64,000 bases of DNA from an uncultured Candidatus Nemicrothrix sp. (GTDB lineage: Bacteria; Actinomycetota; Acidimicrobiia; Acidimicrobiales; MedAcidi-G1), in NCBI GenBank assembly GCA_913055915.1, contig CAJXKL010000005.1, positions 1-64,000 of the forward strand, given 5' to 3'. The notes below the pieces were generated by a model. The model searched no databases. It was given only the letters and a program-made list of their open reading frames with translations, and was not told the DNA's origin. Below, piece after piece: positions 1-10,185 of the stretch (its first letter is position 1; each line of letters begins with the position of its first letter). Position numbers and translations under genes: made by a program.

Positions 1-123
1 CCACACCGCGAACCCGCAGAGCAGGCTCGGTATCGAGATCCAGAGATTCCGGGTAGCTACCTTCTTACCTGTGCTCTCCCAGAAGTCGTCGTCCTCGACT
101 TCCCATTCGTACAAGTCAGCCAT
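1..123 (-). CDS. narK: Second NarK-type nitrate/nitrite transporter, N-terminal fragment
   Basis: Only the first 41 codons are inside the window; the gene continues off the left edge. The N-terminus is acidic (MADLYEWEVEDDDFWES), followed by GKKVATRNLWISIPSL and the start of a first membrane helix. This resembles the N-terminus of NarK2-type members of the NNP family of the major facilitator superfamily, which exchange nitrate and nitrite or import nitrate with protons. The ATG is preceded by an AGGA box. It lies 104 bp downstream of another narK in the same direction, so it is probably the last or next gene of the nar operon. A tandem narK1-narK2 pair downstream of narI is known from Thermus. 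The family is fairly clear from the fragment; the transport mode cannot be judged. Confidence 0.75.
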   Translation of the reverse strand, partial: MADLYEWEVEDDDFWESTGKKVATRNLWISIPSLLCGFAVW

Positions 124-227
124 TCCTATTCCTCACTTCTAGGTTCAGGGTCGATTTGGGGATCAAAGGGCTCCCGGTTGGCCCCAGGGGACGTGTCGCC
201 CGTCATCACTGGTTGACCTGCTGCTCA

Positions 228-1571
228 TCATGTCGCCACTGGGTACTCGCGTTGGTCGAACTCATGCTCAAGGTGGGGAGCCGCACTTCGAAGAATCCGC
301 AGGACCGTCAGGTGCAACCACACCCAAGCTGCTGATGAGAACAGGAACAGCACGAAGAAAGCGCTCGAGGGGAGGTTAGTGAGAGACAGTGCTCCTGCGA
401 ATATGAGAGGCAGGTAGAAGCCGCCAAAGCCGCCGACCGCGCCCACCAGCCCGCCCACGGAGCCGACGTCCTCCTCGAAATAGTCGGGGATGTACCTGTA
501 GACAGCCGCCTTCCCTATGCCCATAGCGACTCCGATGATGAACACGAGCGTGCTGAACAGCCATATGTTCTGATCAAAGGGCAGTATCTCTCGAACCCCT
601 ACCATCTTGGTTTTGTGAAGGGTGAGGTGTCCATCTGGAAATGACAACAAGAACGAGGCCCCCGCAATCGTTGCGAAGACCCAGTGCATGACTCGGCGAG
701 CACCTATCCGGTCGGCCAGATGGCCTCCCACGGGTCGAAGCAGGCTGGCGGGGAATATGAACAGTGCGGTGAGCGCGCCGGCAACCTTGAGGTCAACTCC
801 GAACACATCCACGTAGTACTTCGGTAGCCACAGGGCTAGTGCCACGTAGGCACCGAAAACCACGACGTAGTAGTAGCCGAATCGCCAGACGCGGATGTGT
901 CCCAACGGCTTGAGCAACTCCCTCACGGGTCGCCCCAGGCCGGGCTTGATGTCATGTGATGGGGTTAAGGTCCAAATCAACATCGCCATGACAACCAGCA
1001 CCACGGCATAGGAGAACGGCACGAATCTCCACCCACCGGGGATGTAGCCGCCAGCCAGACCACCGATGGAAACAGCGGTAACCAAGGTGGGGGCTAAGAG
1101 TTTGGTGATGGATGCACCCACGTTGCCAGCACCGAACACTCCCAGGGCGTAGCCCTTTCGCTCATGGGGATACCAGGCAGATACCCAGGCGATCCCGACA
1201 GCGAACGTGGCTCCCGACAGGCCTATGAAGAGAGCCGAGATGAGCAGTTCGGGATAGGAATCAGCCTTGCTCACCAGATAGGCGGAAATGGCTGTAACCA
1301 GTAGCAATATCGTGAATACCCGACGACCGCCGAATATGTCCGTCAAGATGCCGAAGGGAATTCTTAGGAGCGATCCGGTGAGAATGGGGGTGGCGGCAAG
1401 CAACGCGAACTGGGAGTCGGATAATCCGAATTCTTGTCGCAGTGGAAGTCCGATGATCGCGAAAACCACCCAAACCGCAAAACAAAGAGTGAACGCGATG
1501 GTGGCGGTAACAAGGATCCGGTTCGCCCCACGGGATTGGGCCTCCGGTTCCATCTGGCTGTTCACAGCCAT
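228..1571 (-). CDS. narK: NarK-type nitrate/nitrite MFS transporter
   Basis: A 447-residue, 12-helix major facilitator protein of the nitrate/nitrite porter (NNP) family, expected in the cytoplasmic membrane, where it imports nitrate and/or exports nitrite. Both glycine-rich nitrate-signature motifs are visible: GAGNVGAS about a third of the way in and GAVGGFGGFYLP in the second half. The reading frame stays open about 98 codons upstream, but that part overlaps narI and is Arg-rich shadow. The ATG at 1571 is preceded by GGGAGG at a good distance, gives a normal family length, and sits 32 bp after the narI stop. Position directly after narI and before a second narK supports coupling of transport to nitrate respiration. 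Transport polarity cannot be read from the sequence. Confidence 0.92.
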   Translation of the reverse strand: MAVNSQMEPEAQSRGANRILVTATIAFTLCFAVWVVFAIIGLPLRQEFGLSDSQFALLAATPILTGSLLRIPFGILTDIFGGRRVFTILLLVTAISAYLVSKADSYPELLISALFIGLSGATFAVGIAWVSAWYPHERKGYALGVFGAGNVGASITKLLAPTLVTAVSIGGLAGGYIPGGWRFVPFSYAVVLVVMAMLIWTLTPSHDIKPGLGRPVRELLKPLGHIRVWRFGYYYVVVFGAYVALALWLPKYYVDVFGVDLKVAGALTALFIFPASLLRPVGGHLADRIGARRVMHWVFATIAGASFLLSFPDGHLTLHKTKMVGVREILPFDQNIWLFSTLVFIIGVAMGIGKAAVYRYIPDYFEEDVGSVGGLVGAVGGFGGFYLPLIFAGALSLTNLPSSAFFVLFLFSSAAWVWLHLTVLRILRSAAPHLEHEFDQREYPVAT

Positions 1572-1603
1572 TTGATCCTGCCTCCCCACTGTTCTGACCG
1601 TGG

Positions 1604-2299
1604 TTACTGTGCGGCCTTTCTTCCCGTGCCGGTCAACTTCCTGTTCCAGATGACCACCTGATGTGGCCTCCACAGGTAGGTGATGGGCCAGATCACAGCG
1701 TGCACGAGGCGTGTGAACGGAAACACGCCGATAATGGCAAACCCGCCGAGGATGTGGAGTTTGACCACCCACGGAAGCGTCGTGACGGTTGCGGCGTCGG
1801 GCTGGAACTTCACGAGGGAGACGACCCACGGCACCGTCGTGTGCAGGTACCAGTCTGCACCCCAACGGAAGAAGAGGGATACCCAGAAGCCGAGCACCAC
1901 CTGAGCCAACAGGAGGGCGAGCAACAGCCAGTCGGCCGGTGTCGTCACGGTCCGCACCCGGTGCGTCGTCAGACGCCGATAGACGAGCACACAGAGGGCA
2001 AAGATTGCCATCAACGCCAACGACATGCCAGTCACCTCAAGGGTGTAGAGGCGGACAGGCGCTGAGATCACAGATGCCCAGATTGACGGAACCACAAGGG
2101 CCACGAAGTGCGCCATCAGGATCGTCAGGATGGCGTAGTGCCATGGCGCCGACCCCCAACTGAGCATCCGGTTCTCAAGGAACTGGGACGACTGGGTTGA
2201 ATAGGAGAAGCGATCATTCCGGAAGCGGTAGATCCCGACCCAGACGGCGGTGATAAACGCCAGGTACGGGAAGGCCACGAACAGCACGTCATCCAACAT
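1604..2299 (-). CDS. narI: Respiratory nitrate reductase, gamma subunit (cytochrome b)
   Basis: A 231-residue integral membrane cytochrome b that passes electrons from quinol to NarH. Five hydrophobic helices are visible. The four histidines that hold the two hemes in the family are at residues 54 and 64 (WHYAIL, MAHFVAL) and 182 and 200 (KLHILGG, RLVHAV), nearly the same numbers as in E. coli NarI (56, 66, 187, 205). The ATG at 2299 has an AGGAGAGG ribosome site and lies 13 bp after the narJ stop; an open extension upstream is shadow of narJ. All four heme ligands are present, so the subunit looks functional. Confidence 0.95.
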   Translation of the reverse strand: MLDDVLFVAFPYLAFITAVWVGIYRFRNDRFSYSTQSSQFLENRMLSWGSAPWHYAILTILMAHFVALVVPSIWASVISAPVRLYTLEVTGMSLALMAIFALCVLVYRRLTTHRVRTVTTPADWLLLALLLAQVVLGFWVSLFFRWGADWYLHTTVPWVVSLVKFQPDAATVTTLPWVVKLHILGGFAIIGVFPFTRLVHAVIWPITYLWRPHQVVIWNRKLTGTGRKAAQ

Positions 2300-2312
2300 T
2301 GTCAGCCTCTCC

Positions 2313-2930
2313 TCACGTTGTCGGCCATCCCACAGCAGTGGTTGCTGCGAGCGGTTGGGTGCTACCGGATGTGGAAGCCCGCACAAAGAGAAGCAGGGAA
2401 TCCAGCAACTCGTGGTAGGGAAGGAGGGCTGCCACCGGCGGTCCCTCTTCATCCGGGTCCGCGTCGTCGGCGTCGTCATCCTTTGAGATCATCTCAAGGG
2501 TGGGCCAGACCGCGTCATAGACGATCTCGTCGACCATGTCATGGTCGTCACAGACGGTCAGAAACCGCAGGACCACCGGCAGGTGGTCAGCCAACTCCCC
2601 GGCCACCTCGACCCCGTGCGCCCTGTACCGCTCCATGAACTCAAGGAGCATCGCGCTTCTCTTGTAGCTCTCACCCAGCAGGTGGTAGCCCACGTACAGG
2701 CTGTGGGACTCGTCCATGTCGAACGCCCGGGTGTACTCCTCCTGCAGGCGACCAAAGGTTGACCCTTCGACGAACTCCTGGAACCGGGCCAGCAGGGCGT
2801 CGGCCTCAGGCGAAACCCCTGCGACCAGGCTCCGACACTCCCCGATGGCGTCGAGGGGATTCTCAGACGGGTAGTCAAGCAGCCCGGCATAGAACCCCCA
2901 GACGGACCTCGCTGTAGCCCGGTCCTCCAT
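2313..2930 (-). CDS. narJ: Nitrate reductase assembly chaperone NarJ
   Basis: A 205-residue soluble, acidic protein of the NarJ/TorD chaperone family, needed for molybdenum-cofactor insertion into cytoplasmic NarG and for membrane attachment of NarGH. The family core is recognisable in the segment around LDYPSE and in the EEYTRAFDMDESHSLY region, followed by the typical helical half and a low-complexity Asp/Glu tail. A GTG at 2939 could also start the gene, but the ATG at 2930 lies 8 bases after GGAGG and is preferred. The start region abuts the narH stop, so translation is probably coupled. Order narG-H-J-I is the standard one. Confidence 0.93.
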   Translation of the reverse strand: MEDRATARSVWGFYAGLLDYPSENPLDAIGECRSLVAGVSPEADALLARFQEFVEGSTFGRLQEEYTRAFDMDESHSLYVGYHLLGESYKRSAMLLEFMERYRAHGVEVAGELADHLPVVLRFLTVCDDHDMVDEIVYDAVWPTLEMISKDDDADDADPDEEGPPVAALLPYHELLDSLLLFVRASTSGSTQPLAATTAVGWPTT

Positions 2931-2932
2931 GG

Positions 2933-4441
2933 TCACCACCTCCGCCCTGGAGCGGTGCGGCTACCGAACCCGCCCTCGCGCTTGCGATCGTAGGGGCTCT
3001 CGATCTGCTCGATTGCCACCTCACGGGCCAGCGGCGGCACGACGAAGCGCTCCTCGAATGACGGCAGCGCCGTGAGGCGGAAGATGGCCTCAGCCTCCTC
3101 AGCTGTCATGTTCCCCAACGCCAGGGCCTCCTGCGCCTCCTCCTGGGATATGTCTCCGACCTTCTCGGCACGCTTGTAGACACGGACGGCGATGAGCTTC
3201 CGGTAGACCTCGGTCACGATCTCCTCGTTGCCCGCCGAGAACAGGTTGGCCATGTAGGCCAACGGAGCTCTGGCGTTCTCCAGCGACGTCAACTGTGGCT
3301 TGAGACCCTCAGCCTCTGCATCGGCAACGTCGTACTTGCCGTCCTTCATCTTGGCGAGGACTGGCAACATGGGGGGCACGTAGTAGAGCATCGGCACCGT
3401 ACGGAATTCGGGGTGGAGCGGCAGGGCCAACTTCCACTCCTTGACGAACTTGTACACAGGCGAATGCTTTGCTGCCTGGAGCATTCCGTCGGTGACACCG
3501 TTGGCCTTTGCCGCAGCGATCACCTCTGGATCAAACGGATCCTGGATGATTCCCCGCTGTGCCTCAACCAACTCGGATTCTGGCGAACTCGCAACCTCCT
3601 CTATCCGGTCGGCGTCATACAGCAGTACACCTAGATAGCGAATTCGGCCGACGCACGAGTGGAAACAGGCCGGTGCCTGGCCGCTCTCAAGCCGTGGGAA
3701 GCAGAGGACGCACTTCTCCGACTTGCCCGTTGACCAGTTGTAGTAAACTTTCTTATAGGGACATCCTGAGATGCACATCCGCCATGCACGGCACTTGTCC
3801 TGGTTGACGAGCACGATGCCGTCCTCGCCACGCTTATAGGCAGCCCCGGCAGGACAGGCAGCCACACAGCCCGGGTTGATGCAGTGGTTGCAGATCCGGG
3901 GCAGGTAGAAGAACATCACCCTCTCGATCTCGTTCAGCTGGGCCCTCTCCTCGTCGGTCAGCGAGCCCACGTTCGGGTCATTTGAGGCGTACACGGGTGA
4001 GCCACCCAGGTCGTCATCCCAGTTTGGGCCGGACTCGATCTCCATGAACTCACCGGTGATCAGCGAGATCGGCCTAGCAGTCGGCTGGTCATCACCCTCA
4101 GGTGCGTTGAAGAGGTGCTCGTAGTCGTAGGTCCAGGGCTCGTAGTAGTCGTTGACGGTGGGCAGTCGACGGTTGTAGAAGATGTTGCCGAGCGTGCCGA
4201 TCTTGCTCTGCAACTTGAGTTGCAGCCGACCGTCCTCTGCCTCCCAGCCTCCCTTGTACTCATCCTGGTTCTCCCAGAGGGTGGGGTAACCGGTACCGGG
4301 CTTGGTCTCCACGTTGTTCCACCACTGGTACTCGACACCTTCACGGTCGGTCCAGATGTTCTTGCACGCGACGCTGCACGTGTGACAGCCGATGCACTTG
4401 TCCAGGTGGAAGACCATCGATACCTGGGCCCTAATGTCCAT
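2933..4441 (-). CDS. narH: Respiratory nitrate reductase, beta subunit (iron-sulfur)
   Basis: A 502-residue iron-sulfur subunit that wires electrons from NarI to the NarG active site. Four Cys groups are visible: C16-C19-C22-C26, C184-C187-C192-C196, C217-W220-C223-C227 and C244-C247-C259-C263. The Trp at position 220 in place of a Cys is the family hallmark that leaves one cluster as [3Fe-4S]; E. coli NarH has Trp at the same number. The ATG lies 27 bp after the narG stop. All cluster ligands are intact. The length is close to the usual 490-520 residues. Confident assignment. Confidence 0.97.
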   Translation of the reverse strand: MDIRAQVSMVFHLDKCIGCHTCSVACKNIWTDREGVEYQWWNNVETKPGTGYPTLWENQDEYKGGWEAEDGRLQLKLQSKIGTLGNIFYNRRLPTVNDYYEPWTYDYEHLFNAPEGDDQPTARPISLITGEFMEIESGPNWDDDLGGSPVYASNDPNVGSLTDEERAQLNEIERVMFFYLPRICNHCINPGCVAACPAGAAYKRGEDGIVLVNQDKCRAWRMCISGCPYKKVYYNWSTGKSEKCVLCFPRLESGQAPACFHSCVGRIRYLGVLLYDADRIEEVASSPESELVEAQRGIIQDPFDPEVIAAAKANGVTDGMLQAAKHSPVYKFVKEWKLALPLHPEFRTVPMLYYVPPMLPVLAKMKDGKYDVADAEAEGLKPQLTSLENARAPLAYMANLFSAGNEEIVTEVYRKLIAVRVYKRAEKVGDISQEEAQEALALGNMTAEEAEAIFRLTALPSFEERFVVPPLAREVAIEQIESPYDRKREGGFGSRTAPGRRW

Positions 4442-4468
4442 CTCAGGTGCTCCCGTTCGTTTCGTACA

Positions 4469-7400
4469 TCACCATTCCAACTTCTCCATCTTTCGGACAA
4501 CCACATACGTGTCACGGGTGAAGATGCCGATCGGGCCCCAGTAGTTGAAGCCGTAGGTGAACTGGGCATAGCCACCGGCAAGCAGCAACGGGTTGATTCG
4601 GGTACGGGTCAGGCTGTTGTGGCCACCGGCCCGCCTTCCCCCACGAACCTGCGACTTGGGGATGTAGATGGTCCTCTCAACGGCGTGGTAGTAGAGGCAG
4701 ATCCCGGCGGGAATCCTGGAACTCACCGCAGCCCTCGTCACCACGACCCCGTTGTCGTTGTAGACCTCGACCCAGTCGTTGTCCACGATCCCGACCTTGG
4801 CGGCTTCCTTGTCGTTGATCCAGACCGGATCCATCCCGCGTGACAGGGTCAACATCCGGAGGTTGTCCTTGTAGGTGGAGTGGATGTTCCACTTGCCGTG
4901 GGGCGTGATGTAGTTGAGCACCAGGGACTGGTCGTCGACCGGGCTGCGGACGATGTCGCCCGTTGCCACAGGATCCAGCTTGGGCTTGTACGTAGGAAGG
5001 TGCTCGCCGAAGTCGATGTAGTAGGGGTGGTCGTTGTAGAGTTGCTGTCTCCCGGTGAGCGTGCGCCATGGCACCAGTCGTTCCACGTTGAGGGTCCACG
5101 CCGAGTAGGTGCGGCCGTCCCTGACGTCACCTGACCAGCACGGGCTGGTGAGGGTCCGCCTCACCTGCCTTGTTATGTCGTGGAAGGTCATCGTGACCCC
5201 ACGTGTGTCATCGGCCAGGTCCGTCAGGGGAACCCCGATCCGCTCCTCTTCGGCCTTGAACGCCTTATACGCCTGCTCACCGTTTGTCTCGGGTGCCAGG
5301 CGGAGGAGGATGTTGGCAGCGTCAAGCGAGTTCTCCAGGCCCGGGTACTTCTGGCCGCCCCACTCGACAGCGCGGGTCCGGCGCGGATCGGGTGCAGTGC
5401 CAACCGGGCTCTCCAGGAGTTCGTCGTAGGCCTCGGCTACGGGGATGTGCACACCGTGACCGTTCACACCATCCTCGCGGAGCCGTGGACCCAGGGAGAT
5501 GAAACGGTTGTAGAGGTTCGCGTAGTCACGTTCCACGACGTTGAGGTGGGGTGCCGTCACACCGGGGACCAGGTCGCATTCGCCCTTGCCCCAGTCCAGC
5601 GGCTGCGGCTGGGCCAACTCGTCGGGAGTGTCGTGCTTGAGCGGAGAGGTGACGATGTCCTTGAACGGCTCGGGGAAGACCGAGGGAGCCATGTCACTGA
5701 CACTCTTTGCGAATGCCTTGAAGATCTCAAAGTCCGTCTTGGACTCCCATACCGGCGGCACCGCCTCGCCAAGCGGGTGGACGAAGGAGTGGAGGTCTGT
5801 CGTGTTGAGGTCGTTCTTCTCGTACCAGAAGGCGGCTGGCAGCACGATGTCGGAGTAGAGGGCCGTGGAGTCCATGCGGAAGTTGAGATCCACGACCAGG
5901 TCCATCTTCCCCCTGGGTGCCTCCTCACGGAACTTGACCGTGTCGGTCTTTCCTGCGGCGTGTTCGATCGCCTCGATGTTGTCGTGGGTACCCAGGTAGT
6001 GGCGAAGGAAGAACTCAGCACCCTTGGCACTGGACTGCATGGCATTGCCCCGCCACACGAACCAGACCCTGGGCCAGTTCTCCTCAGCGTCGGGATCCTC
6101 AACGGACAACTTGACCTCGCCGCTGCTCAACTGGCCGGCGACGCGTTCGACTATCTCCTCGTTGCTCCCGGCACCCGCTGCCTCGGCTTCACTCACCAGG
6201 TCCAGGGAGTTGTCTCCGAACTGGGGGAAGAAGGGCATCCATCCCATTCGGACGGATGCGGCCGCCAGGTCGACCGCGTGACCTTTGGCCCACTTGGTCT
6301 CCGGAGGAACGCGGGCGTAGTCGGTGAAATCACCCTCGTAGCGCCACTGGTCGCTATGGATGTAGTGCCATATCGGTGTCTGCTGGAGGCGGGGGGGCTT
6401 TGACCAGTCCAGGCCAAGGGCCATGCTCGTCCACGGTGCAACCAGGGACAACTTCTCCTGGCCGACATAGTGGTTCATGCCGCCACCGTTCCGGCCCGGA
6501 CATCCGGTCATGATCAACGCGGTGATTGGCGCCCGGTAGGACTGGTTGTTGTTGTACCAGTGGTTGACGGAGGCCCCGATGATGACCATCGACTTGCCAT
6601 TGGTGGCCTCGGCGTTGCCTGCGAACTCGCGTGCCAGGCGCGTGACCGTGTCGCGACCGATGCCGGTGAACTTCTCCTGCCAAGCGGGGGTGTAGGGACG
6701 GTCGTCGTCGTAGTCCACCGGGTAGTCGCCGCCAAGGCCCCGGCTGACCCCGAACTGGGCCATGAGCAGGTCAAACACGGTCGTGACGGCAACCGGCCCG
6801 TCGTTGGTCTGGACGTAGCGGATCGGCACCTCACGCTCGTAGACCCCGCCCGCTGCGAACTCGTGGAAGGAGACCATCGCAACCTCGTCGTGCTCCTCGA
6901 TGAAGGTCAGGTCGGGGTTGATTGGCTGGTGGTCCAGGCCGTCCTCCATCTTGATGTTCCACTGGCCCATTTCCTCCTGCCAGCGGAAGCCGACGGTGCC
7001 CTTGGGCATCCGCAGTGACCCGGAGTTGCGGTCGTGGACCAGCATCTTCCAGTCGCCGTTCTCAACCCCCGCGTAGCGCTCCACGCGGTCGGCACGCAGG
7101 AACTGGCCAGCCTTGAGTGAGTCACCTTCAGGCGTCAACTCCACCAGGAACGACGAGTCGGTGAAGCGCCTGACGTAGTCGTTGAAGTAGGGCACAGTCC
7201 GGTCAGCATGGAACTCCTTGAGGATGACGTGGTTGACCGCCATCCACAGAGCCGTGTCCTGCCCGGCCTCTACGGGTATCCACCAGTCCGAGTACTTGGC
7301 CACCTGGTTCAGGTCGGGGGCGATCACCACGAACTTGGCACCCTCATGGCGGGCTTCGGAGATGAAGTGGACATCGGGCGTCCGGGTCATGCTGAGGTTG

Positions 7401-8113
7401 GAACCCATCGAGACGATGTACTTGGAGTGGTACCAGTCGGCACTCTCAGCTACGTCGGTCTGGTCACCCCAGATCTCCGGGAAGGCGTTGGGCAGATCGG
7501 CGTACCAGTCGTAGAAACTCATGTTGACGCCACCGAAGAGCTGCAGGAAGCGTGAACCGGCCGCGTACGACAGGTAGGACATCGCGGGAATCGGCGAGAA
7601 ACCGAACACCCGGTCGGGTCCGTACTCCTTGGCAGTAAAGAGGCAGGCCGCCGCGATGATCTCGAGCACCTCGTCCCAACTGGACCGCCTGAAACCTCCC
7701 TTGCCCCGGACCCGCTGTATTCGGGAACGCTTTTCGTCATCCGTTGCGATAGATCCCCATGCCTCGACGGGGCTGGCATGGGTGGCCATGGCCTCGCGCC
7801 ACAGGTCCAATAGAGCGCCCCTGACATACGGGTACTTGACCCGGATCGGGCTGTACACGTACCAGGAGGCCGACATTCCACGCTGGCAGCCGCGTGGCTC
7901 GTAGGGCGGCAGATCATCGCAGAGCAGTGGGTAGTCGGTCTGCTGCATCTCCCAGGTGATGATCCCGTCCTTCACATAGACGGCCCAGGAACACCCACCG
8001 GTGCAGTTGACGCCGTGGGTGGTGCGAATGACGTTGTCGTGCTGCCAACGGTTCCGGTAGAAGTCCTCCCAGTTACGCGCTTCGGGGTTGACTAGGTCCT
8101 GAATCCAACCCAC
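4469..8113 (-). CDS. narG: Respiratory nitrate reductase, alpha (molybdenum) subunit
   Basis: The catalytic subunit, reducing nitrate to nitrite at a bis-MGD molybdenum centre; about 1214 residues, near the 1230-1250 of known NarG proteins. Residues H33-x3-C37-x3-C41-x34-C76 reproduce exactly the spacing of the His/Cys FS0 cluster site of E. coli NarG. The YDWYADLP segment carries the expected aspartate molybdenum ligand. No twin-arginine export signal is seen, so the active site should face the cytoplasm, as fits NarJ and NarK. The GTG at 8113 is chosen because it lies 4 bp after the upstream stop and behind AGGTAGG; an upstream ATG at 8182 would overlap the cytochrome gene by 65 bp. Confidence 0.97.
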   Translation of the reverse strand: MGWIQDLVNPEARNWEDFYRNRWQHDNVIRTTHGVNCTGGCSWAVYVKDGIITWEMQQTDYPLLCDDLPPYEPRGCQRGMSASWYVYSPIRVKYPYVRGALLDLWREAMATHASPVEAWGSIATDDEKRSRIQRVRGKGGFRRSSWDEVLEIIAAACLFTAKEYGPDRVFGFSPIPAMSYLSYAAGSRFLQLFGGVNMSFYDWYADLPNAFPEIWGDQTDVAESADWYHSKYIVSMGSNLSMTRTPDVHFISEARHEGAKFVVIAPDLNQVAKYSDWWIPVEAGQDTALWMAVNHVILKEFHADRTVPYFNDYVRRFTDSSFLVELTPEGDSLKAGQFLRADRVERYAGVENGDWKMLVHDRNSGSLRMPKGTVGFRWQEEMGQWNIKMEDGLDHQPINPDLTFIEEHDEVAMVSFHEFAAGGVYEREVPIRYVQTNDGPVAVTTVFDLLMAQFGVSRGLGGDYPVDYDDDRPYTPAWQEKFTGIGRDTVTRLAREFAGNAEATNGKSMVIIGASVNHWYNNNQSYRAPITALIMTGCPGRNGGGMNHYVGQEKLSLVAPWTSMALGLDWSKPPRLQQTPIWHYIHSDQWRYEGDFTDYARVPPETKWAKGHAVDLAAASVRMGWMPFFPQFGDNSLDLVSEAEAAGAGSNEEIVERVAGQLSSGEVKLSVEDPDAEENWPRVWFVWRGNAMQSSAKGAEFFLRHYLGTHDNIEAIEHAAGKTDTVKFREEAPRGKMDLVVDLNFRMDSTALYSDIVLPAAFWYEKNDLNTTDLHSFVHPLGEAVPPVWESKTDFEIFKAFAKSVSDMAPSVFPEPFKDIVTSPLKHDTPDELAQPQPLDWGKGECDLVPGVTAPHLNVVERDYANLYNRFISLGPRLREDGVNGHGVHIPVAEAYDELLESPVGTAPDPRRTRAVEWGGQKYPGLENSLDAANILLRLAPETNGEQAYKAFKAEEERIGVPLTDLADDTRGVTMTFHDITRQVRRTLTSPCWSGDVRDGRTYSAWTLNVERLVPWRTLTGRQQLYNDHPYYIDFGEHLPTYKPKLDPVATGDIVRSPVDDQSLVLNYITPHGKWNIHSTYKDNLRMLTLSRGMDPVWINDKEAAKVGIVDNDWVEVYNDNGVVVTRAAVSSRIPAGICLYYHAVERTIYIPKSQVRGGRRAGGHNSLTRTRINPLLLAGGYAQFTYGFNYWGPIGIFTRDTYVVVRKMEKLEW

Positions 8114-8117
8114 GTGC

Positions 8118-9065
8118 CTACCTGCTTTCCGTTCCGGGCGTTGCTTTCCGTTGCTCTTCCTGTGCCTGCCTCGCGCGTTCAATCCGTGCCCGTGAACGGG
8201 CGACCATCGGCCTGCGCACCTCCCTGAGACGGCGCCTCCAGAGGAACTGCATCACCATCAAGAGGAATACCGCACCAACCAGCCCCAGCAGCGCCAACTG
8301 GCCGACGGAGGCCGCTGTCCGCTTGCTGACCGCGGCCCGGCTGAGGAACAGCGAAAGGTGGGCCTGTTCCTCGTCCGTGAGCGGCTGATCGTCAAAGATC
8401 GGGGTCATGGTCTCGAAGGGGGTGGTGGCGAGGATTGAGGCCATTCCGTCCTCACCGAACTTGCCGAAGGAGCCGGTCAGGTCAGGGCCGAGGGCGCCAC
8501 CACCGAGGGCACCGATACCCGCGATGCTGTGGCATGCCAGACACGGTGGACCACCGTTCTGGAACCGGTTCGAACCCTCGAAAAGGGCCTTGCCGGTGGC
8601 GGCGTCTGGTTCGGATGAGCCGACAGTGGACTGCTCGGCGACCTGAACGGGAACTGCTGCAGGGGCCGCACTGGATCGTGTGCCCAGATAGGCGACGAGG
8701 CTCGCCACCTCGGTATCGGAAAGGCTGAGGTTGGGCATCGGGACGTTGTTGAACTCGGCGAGCATGTCGACGGCAACCGGGTCGCCTTCGGCCAGCATCG
8801 CATCCGGCTCTGCGATCCACCTCGAAAGCCACGCCGGATCTCGCCGATCGCTCACACCTTCGAGGTCTGGCCCGACCAGGTCCCCACCACCGAACGTATG
8901 GCATGCGGCACACTTTTCACTGAATACGGCCTCGCCCTCATCGGCCGACTGGGCTGCAACGGGGGTGAGAATCGCCAACCAGAAGACCACAAGAAAGGTG
9001 AACAGGGCTAGGAGCAACCCCAAACCCGAACCCGCCCTTCGAAAGACAACCTGTTGCGCCTGCAC
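8118..9065 (-). CDS. Membrane-anchored diheme cytochrome c, NarC-like, first gene of nar operon
   Basis: A 315-residue protein with an N-terminal hydrophobic export/anchor segment (about residues 12-38), two c-type heme sites (C52-AA-C55-H56 and C175-LA-C178-H179), likely axial methionines downstream of each (NVPMP near 110; TMTP in the second domain) and a C-terminal membrane helix with an Arg-rich cytoplasmic tail. It should carry electrons on the outer face of the membrane. It lies 4 bp upstream of narG in the same operon, the position and domain plan of NarC of Thermus thermophilus, which is needed for assembly and activity of that enzyme. Start: GTG 9065, behind GGAG; a TTG 12 bp upstream includes that site. 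The role as NarC is inferred from context. Confidence 0.85.
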   Translation of the reverse strand: MQAQQVVFRRAGSGLGLLLALFTFLVVFWLAILTPVAAQSADEGEAVFSEKCAACHTFGGGDLVGPDLEGVSDRRDPAWLSRWIAEPDAMLAEGDPVAVDMLAEFNNVPMPNLSLSDTEVASLVAYLGTRSSAAPAAVPVQVAEQSTVGSSEPDAATGKALFEGSNRFQNGGPPCLACHSIAGIGALGGGALGPDLTGSFGKFGEDGMASILATTPFETMTPIFDDQPLTDEEQAHLSLFLSRAAVSKRTAASVGQLALLGLVGAVFLLMVMQFLWRRRLREVRRPMVARSRARIERARQAQEEQRKATPGTESR

Positions 9066-9189
9066 TGCTCTCTCCAAATTGTCACTAGATCAGGTCCCCA
9101 CCCGTGACTAGCCATGATCATTCCGGGAAGTGGGCCGTGGGAATAGGGACGAAGGTCCCTGCCTCCAGAGGCACAGCTAGGTTGACGCG

Positions 9190-10152
9190 GTGCCCGAATC
9201 ACCAACACAGGTCCCCGTGGTGGACCTCCGTGGGAGGGCCGCTGCCACGGAGCTGGACCACGCATGGCGCCACGTTGGGTTTGTGTCGGTCGTGGGCCAT
9301 GGAATCGAACCGTCGCTGTTCAACGAGATGCGCTCCCTTGTAACACGGCTCTTCGCGCTTGGCGACGAGATGAAGGCGCACCACACGATCACACCGGACA
9401 ACTACCGGGGCTTTGTCCCACTCGGCTTCTTCACCCCGAATCGTGCTGAAATGACCGGCACGATGCCCGACGCCTACGAGGCCTACAAGCTGCACTGGGA
9501 GTGCCCACCCGGACACCCCGCCATGGGCCAGTGCCACCTCTACGGACCGAACCTGTGGCTGCCCGAAGTCCATGACATGGTCGACGTCATCATGCGCTAC
9601 TGGAGTTCATGCGACGCCCTCGCCGGGGTGCTGATCGAGGCTGTGGCCTCGTCGCTCGGGGTGAACGCCGCCACCCTGCACTCCATGTTCAACGCACCCC
9701 TGACCAACATGACCCTCATGCACTATCCGGAGATGCCACCTGAGGCCGGCTTCGGCATCCACCCCCACAAGGACACCAACATCCTCACCCTCCTGCACCC
9801 CGACCCTGTCGGAGGCCTCGAGGTGGCCGACCTGAACGGCGACTGGTTCGTGGCTGAGTGCCCGCCCGACGCCATGGTCGTGAACGTGGGCGAGATGCTC
9901 GAGATGCTCTCCGGCGGGCACCTCATCGCCACACCTCACCGTGTGGTCAACCGGGGCTCCGACCGATACTCGTTCCCGTACTTCATGGTGCCGGACCACA
10001 ACGTGGTTATCGAACCGCTCGTGACCACCCGGTCCGGCTTTGAACCCAGGTCCATGCCGGTGGGAGAACTGAGCGCCGAGGTGTGGCGGACCAACTGGCC
10101 TGATGAGCAGCCGATGGGCCATGGCTTCGACCTCGGATCACTCCACACCTGA
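9190..10152 (+). CDS. 2-oxoglutarate/Fe(II)-dependent dioxygenase, isopenicillin N synthase-like
   Basis: A 320-residue protein with the two-domain layout of the isopenicillin N synthase / 2OG-Fe(II) oxygenase family: an N-terminal DIOX_N-like part (GFVSVVGHGI) and a C-terminal double-stranded beta helix. The iron triad is visible as H193-x-D195 and H250, and R259-x-S261 is the usual 2-oxoglutarate-binding pair. It starts at a GTG, diverging from the nar operon across about 125 bp, and is followed 33 bp later by a flavin monooxygenase, so the two may act on the same substrate. Substrate unknown; members hydroxylate or desaturate amino acids, peptides and secondary metabolites. Confidence 0.85.
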   Translation: MPESPTQVPVVDLRGRAAATELDHAWRHVGFVSVVGHGIEPSLFNEMRSLVTRLFALGDEMKAHHTITPDNYRGFVPLGFFTPNRAEMTGTMPDAYEAYKLHWECPPGHPAMGQCHLYGPNLWLPEVHDMVDVIMRYWSSCDALAGVLIEAVASSLGVNAATLHSMFNAPLTNMTLMHYPEMPPEAGFGIHPHKDTNILTLLHPDPVGGLEVADLNGDWFVAECPPDAMVVNVGEMLEMLSGGHLIATPHRVVNRGSDRYSFPYFMVPDHNVVIEPLVTTRSGFEPRSMPVGELSAEVWRTNWPDEQPMGHGFDLGSLHT

Positions 10153-10185
10153 GACCGGTGGATCCTGTTGGAGAGGCCCTCGGAT

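Noticed and set aside
124-227. Short ORFs (26-28 codons) between the two narK genes
   Set aside because: Two frames are open without support; likely untranslated leader of the second narK.
4115-6403. Long plus-strand open frames (up to 407 codons) across narG and narH
   Set aside because: They are antisense shadows of a high-GC coding region; no domain is seen in the translation, while the minus strand carries complete NarG and NarH.
9066-9189. FNR/CRP-like box (TTGTC...GATCA and GTCACTAG/GTGACTAG) in the nar promoter region
   Set aside because: Half-sites do not fit the TTGAT-N4-ATCAA or TGTGA-N6-TCACA consensus; repeats are direct, not inverted. Not convincing by eye.
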